64,000 bases of DNA from Wenzhouxiangella limi. GTDB lineage: Bacteria > Pseudomonadota > Gammaproteobacteria > Xanthomonadales > Wenzhouxiangellaceae. Below are positions 21,821-30,512 of this stretch, one piece after another. Within the stretch, counting starts at the first letter, position 1; each line of letters begins with the position of its first letter. The stretch is from assembly GCF_010499265.1 (NCBI RefSeq), contig NZ_JAAGSC010000031.1, positions 248,001-312,000 of the forward strand, in the 5' to 3' direction. The position numbers and the translations under genes are program-made. Under the pieces are notes generated by a model, which made no database searches, was not told where the DNA came from, and worked only from the letters and a program-made list of their open reading frames with translations.

Positions 21821-22420
21821 ATGCGCTGGATGATCTGCGCTCTGCTGTTCTTGCCCGGCCTGGTTCTGGCCGACGCCAAAGACGAACTCGATCGCTTCGC
21901 CGACGGGCTCGATACGCTTTCGGGGTCGTTCCGGCAGATCATCTTCGACGACGACGGCTTCGCCCTCGAGGAATCTGAAGGAAGGCTGTATTACCAGGCA
22001 CCGGATCGGTTCCGCTGGGACTACTCAGATCCTTTTCCTCAGCAACTGGTCGCCGACGGCCAGCGCCTGTGGCATTTCGATGAATCGCTGGAGCAGGTCA
22101 CCGTGCGCGATCAGCCGGCGGCGGGGGAGTCCGCCCTGCTGGTCCTGACCCGGCCGGAAATGCTGGAGCGCTTTTATCGTATCGAGCCGACGGAATCCGC
22201 CGATGAGCTGCATTTCGTTCCACTCGACGACGAGTCCGGCTTCGAACGCGCGAGCCTGCGCTTCGTCGACGGGGTGCCGGTCACGCTGGAATTCACTGAC
22301 CGGCTGGTTGGGCAGATGACCCTGGTGGAACTCCGGGCACTGGAACGAAACCCCGATCTGGACGATGACCTTTTTCGCTTCGAGCCGCCGCCTGGAGTAG
22401 ACGTACTCGAGGGTTACTGA
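21821..22420 (+). CDS. lolA: Outer-membrane lipoprotein carrier protein LolA
   Basis: LolA ferries lipoproteins released by LolCDE through the periplasm to LolB. The 199-residue precursor has a signal peptide ending near LPGLVLA (about residue 18), then the conserved DTLSGSFRQIIFDDDGF, EGRLYYQAPDRFRWDY and PQQLVADGQRLWHFDESLEQ stretches. AGGAG precedes the ATG at good spacing. The last seven bases overlap the convergent DUF4124 gene. Confidence 0.94.
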   Translation: MRWMICALLFLPGLVLADAKDELDRFADGLDTLSGSFRQIIFDDDGFALEESEGRLYYQAPDRFRWDYSDPFPQQLVADGQRLWHFDESLEQVTVRDQPAAGESALLVLTRPEMLERFYRIEPTESADELHFVPLDDESGFERASLRFVDGVPVTLEFTDRLVGQMTLVELRALERNPDLDDDLFRFEPPPGVDVLEGY

Positions 22421-22941
22421 GCGTCCGGGTCTCTCGCCGAGGCGTCGCGGCGCCGGGTCGTGCCGGGAAACGGACCGCTCAAAGCCGAAAAACGATCGTC
22501 GTCGGGGCTGGGTTCACGCCCGCCAGGCGGTTGCGGAGTCGGTGGCTCGATCGGCTGCGGTGGCCAGTAGGGCACCTGTAGCAACGGCTGCTGCGGGCTG
22601 CTTTGGGGTGGTGGTTGCTCAGCCCTTTCGGTTGCCGGCTCCGCGGACCGGCGCTGCTGTTGCAGGCGCTCGCGTCGTTGATCGATAAACGCCCGGTTCT
22701 GCTCGATGCGCTCGGCCAGGCGCTTCGGTGCATCGACCACGCTGAGGTTGTTGCCGGCCCGGTAGACTGCCGCCTGTTCGTCGCAGGGGCGGTCGCTGAA
22801 GGCCACGCTGCCGTCTTCGCGTTCGCAGCGGTAAATCGTTTCATTGGCCGTCGCCGGTGCCAGCATGAGGCCGGCGAACAGGGCGACCAGCAGCCGGGCT
22901 GCGCGTCTTCCGCTTCGAGATGAGTGCGCTCTGGTTTTCAT
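22414..22941 (-). CDS. DUF4124 domain-containing exported protein
   Basis: A 175-residue protein of unknown function. A signal peptide spans about residues 12-33 (RRAARLLVALFAGLMLAPA), followed by a short DUF4124 module (IYRCEREDGSVAFSDRPC), a coiled, glutamine- and arginine-rich stretch and a proline-rich tail (PPQSSPQQP and PPQPIEPPTPQPPGG). The two cysteines of the module may form a disulfide. The ATG at 22941 shares a base with the upstream stop (TGATG), so it is coupled to the 2OG-oxygenase gene and is the last gene of the long minus-strand run. Confidence 0.72.
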   Translation of the reverse strand: MKTRAHSSRSGRRAARLLVALFAGLMLAPATANETIYRCEREDGSVAFSDRPCDEQAAVYRAGNNLSVVDAPKRLAERIEQNRAFIDQRRERLQQQRRSAEPATERAEQPPPQSSPQQPLLQVPYWPPQPIEPPTPQPPGGREPSPDDDRFSALSGPFPGTTRRRDASARDPDAQ

Positions 22942-23663
22942 CAGGCGCCCTCGGGGCGGTGGAAAAGACGGCGCAGCCTCGCTTTGAGATTGTCGGCGTT
23001 GACAACCACGATAAACACCTTGCGCAGCCGTCCTTCCGGGCAATCCAGGGCCTGCACGCCGTGCCAGGAGTTGCCCTGGCGTTGGAAAAGCAGGGAGCGG
23101 TTGCCCATGGCATCGGCCACCCAGGCGCGCTCGAAGTCGCCGAAATCTGGCGCGCTGCTGCGGGAGAAACGACCGCCGTCGTCAAGGATGACGGTCTGCC
23201 CGCCCCAGTCCCGTTCCCATTCGTCTTCGGTATTGAAATAGAAGATATGGGAGCCGAGCTTGCGCTTGGCGTCGCAGTGGGGTGAAACGGATGCGCCACG
23301 CGGCGCGTAGTGCCAGTGATAGCTCAGCGTGAATCGTCGGGTCGCAAAAAGACGGGCCAGCCAGTCCTGGTAGGCCGGGCCGTTGAGCTCGGCAATAAAC
23401 TGGTGCCAGACCGGGTGCAGGTCGAGATCCGGGTGATATTCCAGCGCATAGCGGTCGTGCGGTTTTTGTCCGTGGGCGCGCTTACGGCCAAAGCTGGCCT
23501 TCATCTGGCCGGTTTCCGGGAGGTTTTGTCGCAGCAGCTCGAAACCCCGATCGGTCAGCAGCCCCTCCGGATTGAGCCAGGGGTATGGGTCTGCCTGGCG
23601 GAAGGTGGCGGTTTCGATGGCGGTCAGTCGGTCGCGATCCAGGATCGTCTGTTCAGTACTCAT
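22941..23663 (-). CDS. 2-oxoglutarate/Fe(II)-dependent oxygenase
   Basis: A 240-residue protein with a prolyl-4-hydroxylase-like 2OG oxygenase fold. The iron ligands are seen as HCD in SVSPHCDAKRK and as the distal histidine in QGNSWHGVQALDC. The 2OG-binding basic residue is likely in the following GRLRKVFIVVV. The start (MSTEQTILDRDRL) lies inside the end of the glycosyltransferase-like fusion gene. Because it ends the probable sphingolipid run, hydroxylation of a lipid chain is one possibility; this is inference, and protein or small-molecule hydroxylation is equally open. Confidence 0.75.
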   Translation of the reverse strand: MSTEQTILDRDRLTAIETATFRQADPYPWLNPEGLLTDRGFELLRQNLPETGQMKASFGRKRAHGQKPHDRYALEYHPDLDLHPVWHQFIAELNGPAYQDWLARLFATRRFTLSYHWHYAPRGASVSPHCDAKRKLGSHIFYFNTEDEWERDWGGQTVILDDGGRFSRSSAPDFGDFERAWVADAMGNRSLLFQRQGNSWHGVQALDCPEGRLRKVFIVVVNADNLKARLRRLFHRPEGA

Positions 23664-25908
23664 GGATTTTCGATTTCGTTTCGATGGCACGGGTGTCAGC
23701 AAGATCGATCGCCAGGCGTTCAGCGGCACGCACGGTGATCTGGTCGAGCTCCGAATTCGGGGTGGGCCGGAAAGTCGCGGGAATGGGCTCGCCGAACGGT
23801 GCGGCCATGCCGGCTTCGTGCAGCGCGCGATGCAGGGCCTGGATATCGCGCGGCGGCAGGACCCAGCCGCGCTCAAGCGCGCGCGCGCACAGGTAGGTCT
23901 GCCCCTGCTGCGGCCGGATGCTGCCGCGCCGGTTGAATCGCGGTCGCACGGCGCGCTCGGTGATCTCCCGGCTCAGCCGCGTCCAGAGGCCGGCCGAGCG
24001 CTGCTCCATCGGCCAGATCAGGAACCCTCTGCCGCGACTGGCCGCGTCGGCAAGCATGGATTCGCTTTCCCCGGTGACGATCAATGCATCGGCCTCCACC
24101 AGGGCCAGGTGGTACGGATTTTCCGGATCGTCTGGGCGCCAGCGGTAAAAGGCATCATCGGCGCCAAGCCCGGCCTGCAGCGCCTCCGCGACAGGCGCGC
24201 TGCGGCGACTGCCCACGACCAGCAGCCGGGCCTGTTGTTTCTGCGCAAAGGCCGAGACCTCGTGGGCCAGATTTCTGGCCTGGGCGTCGGTGAGCTGGTG
24301 CGATCGCGAACTGCCTCCGACCAGCAGCGCGATCTTGCGGGGGGCGTTCAGCCAGGCCGACCAGCGCGCCGGCCTGTCGGTTGCATCTACCCGTCCGGCG
24401 TTGAGCGGAAGCAGGGTCGTGAGGCGGTTGGGATGCGGTGGCAGGCCGAAGTGACGGCACTGCACGATGACGCTGCCGATCGCCTCGGCCGGGCCGGCCT
24501 TGCGTCCGCTCAGGATCAGTCGCAGCTGCGGGTCCCGGCGCTGCAGCAGCCGTGCGATCCGGCAGGGCAGCCAGCCGCCGGCCAACACGATACGGGCATC
24601 GCGTCCGATTTCGGGCAGAGGTGATCGACCCAACAGACGGGCCAGGACAAAGCCCGCTTCGCTGCAGCCGATGACGGTCTCGGTCAGCGGTCGGCCCGTC
24701 CTGGCGGCCAGGCTGCGGCCCAACGCACGGGCCTGGTTGGCGTGACCGGGCTTGCGATGAGTCAGGACCACGATCGATCCGTCCAGGACCGGACCGCCCT
24801 CGTGGCGCTCATGCCGACCCCACGGGTGCCGGTAATCCAGCGACCAGCGGGTTCCGGGATGGAGGCGTCCTGCGGCCGCGAACTGCTGCAGCCAGAACCA
24901 GAGACTGCGTCGTGTCCGGCCCCTGGCGTGTCGGCGCGGCTCGCGAATGCTGACCGCCAGCCGGTCGGTCATGTCAAACAGCCGCTCCAGCACCCAGGGC
25001 ACATCCTGGTCGGGCAGCCGCTCGAACAGTTGGTCGATTTTCAGGTTCGACGGCGTGCTGTTCGGGCGTTGGGGGCCGAGCAGCGCGCGCAGACTCGCAT
25101 CCGGCAGCCCGGCAACGGCCCTGGACCAGGCCGGAGAGGGTTGTGCCGCCGTGAACGGCAGAAAGCGGTGTCGGTCGGCCTCGGCCTCGAGCTCGGGCCA
25201 GAGCGGATCGGTGGGATTGTCGAAATAGACGAATTCGGCAGGAAAGGGCCGCCAGGGCTGGGTATGGAGGGTGGTGAAATGCACAAGATGCGAGCGGTCC
25301 GGGTGATACTCGCTGTCGCGCGCATTCCAGCCGCCGTCCAGGTGCCCCCACAGACCGGCCTTGCGGGCACGCGCCTCGAGCGCCTTGCGTCCGAGACGGC
25401 GAACGTCGTGCGCGTTCCAGGCCTCGCGCATGCGCCGGCAATCGATCAGCATCACCGAGGTATCGCGGTCGTTGATCGACAAAAACCCGGCCCCGTCCAT
25501 TGGCGTATCGAACAGCTCGGCGGGATCCTTGAGGTAAATCTGGTCGGCATCGTTGTAGATGGCGCGGCCGGTGAAGTCGCAGAATTCGGGGATGGCGAAG
25601 CGGTAATTGGTGAATCCAGTCAGCCAGAAGCGCCGCCGAAACCCACTGAGATCTCGCATAAGGTATATTTCATAAATCCTTGACGGATCACGATGTTTCT
25701 CCACTGACCAGATGAAGACGCGCTCGGCCCGGAACTGGCCACGCTCGGTACCGAGATAGATTCGCACCGGGGGTTTGCTTGAAGGCCGTGTTCCGTTGCG
25801 CACGCCCAGCACGATCCGATCGGGAGCGCGGCGGTGCGCGGGTGGCCGCTCTGGATGAAAGCCAGCGGGGCGAAGTCCGCGCGCGATTCTCTGGATCAGC
25901 AGGGGCAT
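23653..25908 (-). CDS. Two-domain glycosyltransferase-like protein with C-terminal ELM1-family domain
   Basis: A 751-residue protein with two recognisable parts. Residues about 45-250 look like a GT-A-type transferase (GT8-like): VRIYLGTERGQ at the start, the putative metal-binding motif YNDADQIYL near 117, and a later FVYFDNPTDP. Residues about 350-700 match the ELM1 family (PF06258), a GT-B-like fold: VVLTHRKPGHANQARALGR, ALLVGGSSRSHQL and VTGESESMLADAASRG are its typical motifs. Bacterial ELM1-family proteins occur without a proven reaction. Position in the sphingolipid run suggests sugar transfer to the lipid, which is inference. The fusion, if not an artefact of gene calling, is unusual; no internal stop or obvious second start separates the parts. 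Confidence 0.75.
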   Translation of the reverse strand: MPLLIQRIARGLRPAGFHPERPPAHRRAPDRIVLGVRNGTRPSSKPPVRIYLGTERGQFRAERVFIWSVEKHRDPSRIYEIYLMRDLSGFRRRFWLTGFTNYRFAIPEFCDFTGRAIYNDADQIYLKDPAELFDTPMDGAGFLSINDRDTSVMLIDCRRMREAWNAHDVRRLGRKALEARARKAGLWGHLDGGWNARDSEYHPDRSHLVHFTTLHTQPWRPFPAEFVYFDNPTDPLWPELEAEADRHRFLPFTAAQPSPAWSRAVAGLPDASLRALLGPQRPNSTPSNLKIDQLFERLPDQDVPWVLERLFDMTDRLAVSIREPRRHARGRTRRSLWFWLQQFAAAGRLHPGTRWSLDYRHPWGRHERHEGGPVLDGSIVVLTHRKPGHANQARALGRSLAARTGRPLTETVIGCSEAGFVLARLLGRSPLPEIGRDARIVLAGGWLPCRIARLLQRRDPQLRLILSGRKAGPAEAIGSVIVQCRHFGLPPHPNRLTTLLPLNAGRVDATDRPARWSAWLNAPRKIALLVGGSSRSHQLTDAQARNLAHEVSAFAQKQQARLLVVGSRRSAPVAEALQAGLGADDAFYRWRPDDPENPYHLALVEADALIVTGESESMLADAASRGRGFLIWPMEQRSAGLWTRLSREITERAVRPRFNRRGSIRPQQGQTYLCARALERGWVLPPRDIQALHRALHEAGMAAPFGEPIPATFRPTPNSELDQITVRAAERLAIDLADTRAIETKSKIHEY

Positions 25909-25921
25909 GAGGGGTCTCTGT

Positions 25922-26833
25922 TCAGGTGCAGATCGGCGGGCCGAAAGGGTAGCGGGACCAGCGGCGCTGATGCCAGGTCCACCATTGCGGATGTTCCAGA
26001 ATATGCGCTTCCATGATACCGGCCAGTATTTTAACCTCGTGCGCGATTGGACGCGACGGATCCAGGTGCAGCGGCTTTGCGAGCCGGAATTGCCAGCCCT
26101 GCTCAGCGCCCGTCAGAAGCAGCGGGATCAGGGGCGCGCCGGTTCTGCGCGACAGTTCCGCCGGCCCCGGCGGCATGTCAAGGTCCTTGCCCAGAAAGCG
26201 CGCCGGTACGCCGCCTGTCCTGCTGGCCTGGTCCATCAGGATGAACACGATTCCGCCGTTTTTCAGCGCCCGTAGCATGCGACGAAAACCGGCTGCGGCC
26301 GGCTGCGCGGGAATGGCCTGGAGCCCGTTTCTGGCGATGCCGCGGGCAAAAAACGTTGGCCGGATTTTTTTTGACTCGCGGTAGACCACGCTCACCGGAT
26401 ATCCGGCCCGGGCCAGGTGGATGGCCAGGGCAATGCCGTTGCCCATGTGCATACCCAGCAGCACCGCGCCGCGACCCTGCGCGAGCGATCGATCCAGCCG
26501 CTGGATCTGATCCAGCGAGCACATTTCGGCGACCTGGCCGGGTTTGAGCGCGCCGCTGTAGGCAGCGAGGACTTCCAGGATGGCCCGGTCGTTGACTCGG
26601 TAGGCTTCGTGCAGATCGGTTTGCAGTCTGTCGTCAGTCCGGCGATCGGGCATCAGCGTTCCCATTTGTTTAAGCAGGTTTCGGCGCTTGCGCCTGCCGA
26701 GCCGATAATGCAGGGTGCCGAGCAGGTAACCGACAAGGCGCACCGTCTCCGGGCCGCCCAGGGCCGAGACCCGGGCCGTGGCCGTGAGCAGATGGAAGCC
26801 GCCGCGCCGCAGCCAGCGCCGGATCTTCAGCAT
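25922..26833 (-). CDS. LpxL/HtrB-like lysophospholipid acyltransferase family protein
   Basis: A 303-residue membrane-associated acyltransferase related to the late lipid A acyltransferases. The segment GAVLLGMHMGNGIALAIH (about 123-140) aligns with the HX4(D/E) catalytic motif, but the acidic residue appears to be isoleucine (H-MGNG-I). The later FILMDQASRTGGVPARFLG and the C-terminal HPQWWTWHQRRW are typical of the family. It overlaps the ABC exporter gene by seven bases. A role in acylating the locus product is plausible, but the altered motif could mean a different chemistry or a non-catalytic role. Confidence 0.78.
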   Translation of the reverse strand: MLKIRRWLRRGGFHLLTATARVSALGGPETVRLVGYLLGTLHYRLGRRKRRNLLKQMGTLMPDRRTDDRLQTDLHEAYRVNDRAILEVLAAYSGALKPGQVAEMCSLDQIQRLDRSLAQGRGAVLLGMHMGNGIALAIHLARAGYPVSVVYRESKKIRPTFFARGIARNGLQAIPAQPAAAGFRRMLRALKNGGIVFILMDQASRTGGVPARFLGKDLDMPPGPAELSRRTGAPLIPLLLTGAEQGWQFRLAKPLHLDPSRPIAHEVKILAGIMEAHILEHPQWWTWHQRRWSRYPFGPPICT

Positions 26834-28533
26834 TTCCGAATGCGGCCCTCCTGCACCCTTATCACCGCGTCGGCGGCCTCGACCAGCCCCTCGTCATGGC
26901 TGACGGCAAGCATGGTCAAGCGCCCCTTGAGCTGGCCGATGGTGGCGATAACGGCGGCCTCCGACTCGTGGTCAAGATTGCTGGTGGCCTCATCGAGGAT
27001 CAGCAGGCTAGGGCGGTGTATCAGGGCCCTGGCAATGGCCAGTCGCTGGCGCTGGCCGCCGGACAGCCGGCCACCGCGCTCGCCCAGCAGCGTTTCCATG
27101 CCGTCGGGCAGGGTGCTGATGAACCCCCAGGCATCGGCCATTTTCAGGGCCCGCTCGGCATCATCCGGTCCGAGGTCGGGATCGCCCAGGGTCAGGTTGC
27201 GAATCACGGAGTCGTTGATCAGCAGCGGATCCTGGGGGACGTAGCCGATCATGCGCCGCCAGCGTCGATGGTCGATTTCCTGCAGATCGACCCCGTCGAT
27301 CAGGATGCGGCCCGAATCCGGATGGAGCAGGCCGGCGACGAGGTCGATCAGGGTCGTCTTGCCGGAGCCCGAGGGCCCCGTCAGTACCGTCAGGTGGCCC
27401 GACCGGATGTCCAGGTCTATCCCGCTGAGGACCTCTTTGGCGTCGTACTTGAATCCGACCCGCTCGAACCGGATCTCGTCGTTCAGCGCGGGCGTCCGGA
27501 AACCCCGCGGCGGTTCGGCTTCCCTGCGCGCCTCGTCGATGGTGCCGGCCAGCGACCAATAGGCGCTTTCGCTGATGCTCATATGCTGCCAGGCGCGCTG
27601 ACCCTTGGCCAGATGGTTGACCGAGCGCGCGATCAGGAAAATCATGATCATCACTGTTGCCATGGGCATGTTCATCTGGACCAGGAAAAAGAAGAACCCG
27701 ATCCCGACCAGGATCGCCAGCATGGGTTCCTGCAGCGCAATCAGCGCCGCCTTTGCAAAGACCTGGTTCTTCAGGGCTTTTTTCAGTTCGCGGGTCTGGT
27801 TGGAAAGCATGCTGTCGACATGATCCTCGCGGCCCATGGCCTTGAGCGGTTTGACGGCGCCCAGTTGATCGGTCATGACCGACAGCAGCGATTTCAACAG
27901 TCCGGTCTGGCGTCTTCCTGCACCGCCAGCCATACGCACCAGAAAGTGCAGCAACCCGAGCAGGAGCCCGCCGAAGACCAGGGCGATCAGGCTCGCCTGC
28001 CATGAGATCAGCAGCGCCAGGCCGGCATAGACAACGGCGTTGATGATCTGGGTGGCCATGACGGCACCGTGATAGAACCCTTCGGAGGCGCGATTGGCTT
28101 CCGTGGCCATGGCGTTGGAAAGTTTGCCCACCGGCTGCGACAGGTAATATCGCCAGCGACTTTCCATGACCGAGCGCACCAGGCTCAGACGCAGATCGGT
28201 GGCCACATGGGCAACCGTGTAGCCGACCTGGCGGTTGGCCAGCAGCACGATTACTGCCTTGAGCGCAATCATGAGCACGCCCAGCGTCAGCAGGGTCACC
28301 AGCGTAGGATCCAGACCCAGGCGATCGACGACATCCAGCGCGACCTGCTCCGGCATCGAAGGGTCTTCCTGCTCCCCGGTGGCCAGGTTGAGCATGGACA
28401 GCAGCAGCGATAGCCCCAGTCCGTCGACAAGACCGGCGACGACCAGTGCTGCCAGTGCCAGCGAGGTCCGCCCCGGATATGCTTTGGCGAAGGTCCACAA
28501 CATGCGCAGGGCGCCCTGCCCGGATGCGCTCAT
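26827..28533 (-). CDS. ABC exporter, membrane domain fused to ATPase (MsbA-like half transporter)
   Basis: A 568-residue half transporter distinct from the msbA gene at 3.4-5.2 kb. The membrane domain covers about residues 1-325. The ATPase has Walker A GPSGSGKTTLIDL (about 375), signature LSGGQRQRLAIARALIH and Walker B LLILDEATSNLD. The switch histidine is in LAVSHDEGL. The ATG at 28533 overlaps the upstream stop by four bases; codons further upstream are in frame but antiparallel to real sequence of the neighbour and rejected. Position inside the lipid run suggests it flips the locus's lipid across the inner membrane; the substrate is inference. Confidence 0.88.
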   Translation of the reverse strand: MSASGQGALRMLWTFAKAYPGRTSLALAALVVAGLVDGLGLSLLLSMLNLATGEQEDPSMPEQVALDVVDRLGLDPTLVTLLTLGVLMIALKAVIVLLANRQVGYTVAHVATDLRLSLVRSVMESRWRYYLSQPVGKLSNAMATEANRASEGFYHGAVMATQIINAVVYAGLALLISWQASLIALVFGGLLLGLLHFLVRMAGGAGRRQTGLLKSLLSVMTDQLGAVKPLKAMGREDHVDSMLSNQTRELKKALKNQVFAKAALIALQEPMLAILVGIGFFFFLVQMNMPMATVMIMIFLIARSVNHLAKGQRAWQHMSISESAYWSLAGTIDEARREAEPPRGFRTPALNDEIRFERVGFKYDAKEVLSGIDLDIRSGHLTVLTGPSGSGKTTLIDLVAGLLHPDSGRILIDGVDLQEIDHRRWRRMIGYVPQDPLLINDSVIRNLTLGDPDLGPDDAERALKMADAWGFISTLPDGMETLLGERGGRLSGGQRQRLAIARALIHRPSLLILDEATSNLDHESEAAVIATIGQLKGRLTMLAVSHDEGLVEAADAVIRVQEGRIRKC

Positions 28534-29462
28534 CGGAACCCTCCCTGGCGCCACATCCGCCAGGCCATTCCCCATGCTGCCAGCCGCGGATACCTGCGCA
28601 TGCGTTCGGTCGGTTCGATGCGAACGCCGCTGTGGCGTTCGACCTTCCAGCTGATGTAGTCGATGCCGTTGCTGAAGGTGCCAGCGGCCTTGAACAGGCG
28701 GGCCAGGTTGAAGGCTTTTCCGGACACCCGCCGCAACTGCCACTGCAGCCGAGTCAACAAACGCTGCCGGTTGCTCGTGGTTCGGAAGAACAGCGCGTCT
28801 TCTTCGCTCAGTCCGCAGCACCGCTCGTCGGCAAGCGCCTGGGTGATTCTTTCCCAGAACACCGGGTCGGCAGCGATCAGGCGTCGGGCATTGTCGGATG
28901 ATTCCGGTCGAAGTTCACAGCGGTAGGTCGCAGTCAGTGCCCGCTGCCAGAAGCCGGTGGCTGCGACGGGCGAGGTCAGCAGCGGCGCGATTCGCCGGCA
29001 GTACTGCCGTGCCGCCGTCGCCCGGATTTCGGCAAGTTGTTCGGGCAGGGCCTGATCAGCGCGGGCATACACCAGTCGGCACGGTTGGGTGAATCGCGCC
29101 CAGAAGTAGTGATCGCTACGGCTCCGGCAGCGCCTGGCGAACTGCTCCAGGGTGACCAGCGCGTACTTGCAGCGCACCGTGCGTTTTTTGCTTTCAGCCT
29201 GAAGGTAGTACACGTTCGGTGGCAGCAGGCGATTGAAAAGCGCGGATGGATGCAGACCGTGGACGGTGCGATAACGCCGCACCAGCACCAGCAGGTCAAC
29301 AAGGCCGTCGTGGACATCCTGATCACGCCGGCAGGATCCGTAGAGCACGATCGCCAGCAGCTCTTCGCCATAGCGCGCTCGCAGGGCAGACAGCAGCCCG
29401 TCCAGCCCCTGGGGCGGTGGCTGTGAAAGATCTTCGAGCATGGCCGAGGTAACCGCGTTCAT
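28530..29462 (-). CDS. Nucleotidyltransferase-fold protein of unknown activity
   Basis: A 310-residue protein. Residues about 35-60 resemble the polymerase-beta-type nucleotidyltransferase signature: VLYGSCRRDQDVHDG then LVDLLVLV. The usual D-x-D metal pair reads L-V-D, so one ligand seems to be missing from the expected place. The remainder is basic and predicted helical, with a hydrophobic region absent. Four-base overlaps tie it to the lipid kinase upstream and the ABC exporter downstream. Transfer of a nucleotide to make an activated head group is a possible role; I cannot support more. Confidence 0.6.
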   Translation of the reverse strand: MNAVTSAMLEDLSQPPPQGLDGLLSALRARYGEELLAIVLYGSCRRDQDVHDGLVDLLVLVRRYRTVHGLHPSALFNRLLPPNVYYLQAESKKRTVRCKYALVTLEQFARRCRSRSDHYFWARFTQPCRLVYARADQALPEQLAEIRATAARQYCRRIAPLLTSPVAATGFWQRALTATYRCELRPESSDNARRLIAADPVFWERITQALADERCCGLSEEDALFFRTTSNRQRLLTRLQWQLRRVSGKAFNLARLFKAAGTFSNGIDYISWKVERHSGVRIEPTERMRRYPRLAAWGMAWRMWRQGGFR

Positions 29463-30475
29463 GGCGTGAGAAAGCGGATGGCCGGTCCGGGATCCAGCAC
29501 CAGGTCCAATGTCGGATCAAGGTCGTATTCCTGTCCGTCCACGCATACAGCGTTCAGCCCCCGCACGACCACCCGTTCGGTGCGGCCGCTCAAATAGCCG
29601 GTTTCGGCTCGCAGGGCAGGGTTCAGGCGACCGCGCAGCAGGCCGGGCAGCGTGAGCCAGAACCGGGGTGCCTGGGCACTTATCGCGGTCAGCCGAACAG
29701 GCCCCGATCCGCGCGCGGCGTAGGGATCGATCCACCCGCGATCGTGTTCCAGCGAGCTGGCCACAAAAACTCGCACGGACTGGTCCAGTGAACCCAGCCT
29801 GCCGGCGTTGATTCTCATCGGTCGCGGACGGAAACGCGATCGTCCGAGCGCACCCAGCACACCAAGCTGCAGAACCCGCCAGGCCGAAGACGGGTGTCCG
29901 GTGCGCAGCCAGCCGCGATGCCGCGTCCGGTAACGGTGGCAGTCGCGGATGACGTGATCGACCAGCGCGCCGGCGACGAAGAAGCCGAACAGCTTCAGCC
30001 CCTGATCGGGTTGCTCCAGCCTCAGGATCTGTCGCTGAGTGTGGTTCAGTCTGTCCGGATCGTGCAAAGCGCGCTCCAGCAGTCGGGCCAGCGAACGGTG
30101 CGTGCCAAGATCTCTTGCGGTGAGGTTTGTTCTGCCACCGCCGAGCACCAGCAGCGGAGGAATTGAGCTCAGCGGCGTCTTGAGCAACGCCGAGACGGCC
30201 GCCTGAACCGTGCCATCGCCACCGATCACGACCAGCCGAAGGGGCAGGTCTTCCCCGAAGCTGGCCAGCGCGGCCTGGATTTCGTCCGGCCCGTGGACTA
30301 CGTGGACCGGCGTGCCGGCCGCGCGGGCCGTTTCACAGACCCGATCGAGCCGGGCGCCGGCGCTGATTCGGAAGCTGCGCGGATTGATCAGAATCCCGGC
30401 CGACGCGCGGCCGTTCTTGCACTTGACGGCAGCCGCTTTCTCGGTCGAAGCGGATTCGGTCACCAGGTTGGGCAT
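29459..30475 (-). CDS. Diacylglycerol/sphingosine kinase family lipid kinase (candidate ceramide kinase)
   Basis: A 338-residue lipid kinase-fold protein. ILINPRSFRISAGARLDRV (about 28-46) is the family's N-terminal motif and VVIGGDGTVQAAVSALL (about 82-98) is the nucleotide-binding GGDGT motif. In Caulobacter a kinase of this family (CpgB) phosphorylates ceramide within the sphingolipid locus, and the same fold in eukaryotes phosphorylates sphingoid bases. Here it sits between a membrane desaturase and a nucleotidyltransferase-like gene in an apparent sphingolipid run, so ceramide or sphinganine is the best guess for the substrate. Diacylglycerol remains possible. Confidence 0.82.
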   Translation of the reverse strand: MPNLVTESASTEKAAAVKCKNGRASAGILINPRSFRISAGARLDRVCETARAAGTPVHVVHGPDEIQAALASFGEDLPLRLVVIGGDGTVQAAVSALLKTPLSSIPPLLVLGGGRTNLTARDLGTHRSLARLLERALHDPDRLNHTQRQILRLEQPDQGLKLFGFFVAGALVDHVIRDCHRYRTRHRGWLRTGHPSSAWRVLQLGVLGALGRSRFRPRPMRINAGRLGSLDQSVRVFVASSLEHDRGWIDPYAARGSGPVRLTAISAQAPRFWLTLPGLLRGRLNPALRAETGYLSGRTERVVVRGLNAVCVDGQEYDLDPTLDLVLDPGPAIRFLTP

Positions 30476-30512
30476 TCAGGTCAGGAGGGCAAAGGTTTTG
30501 CCGGTGGCAGGC

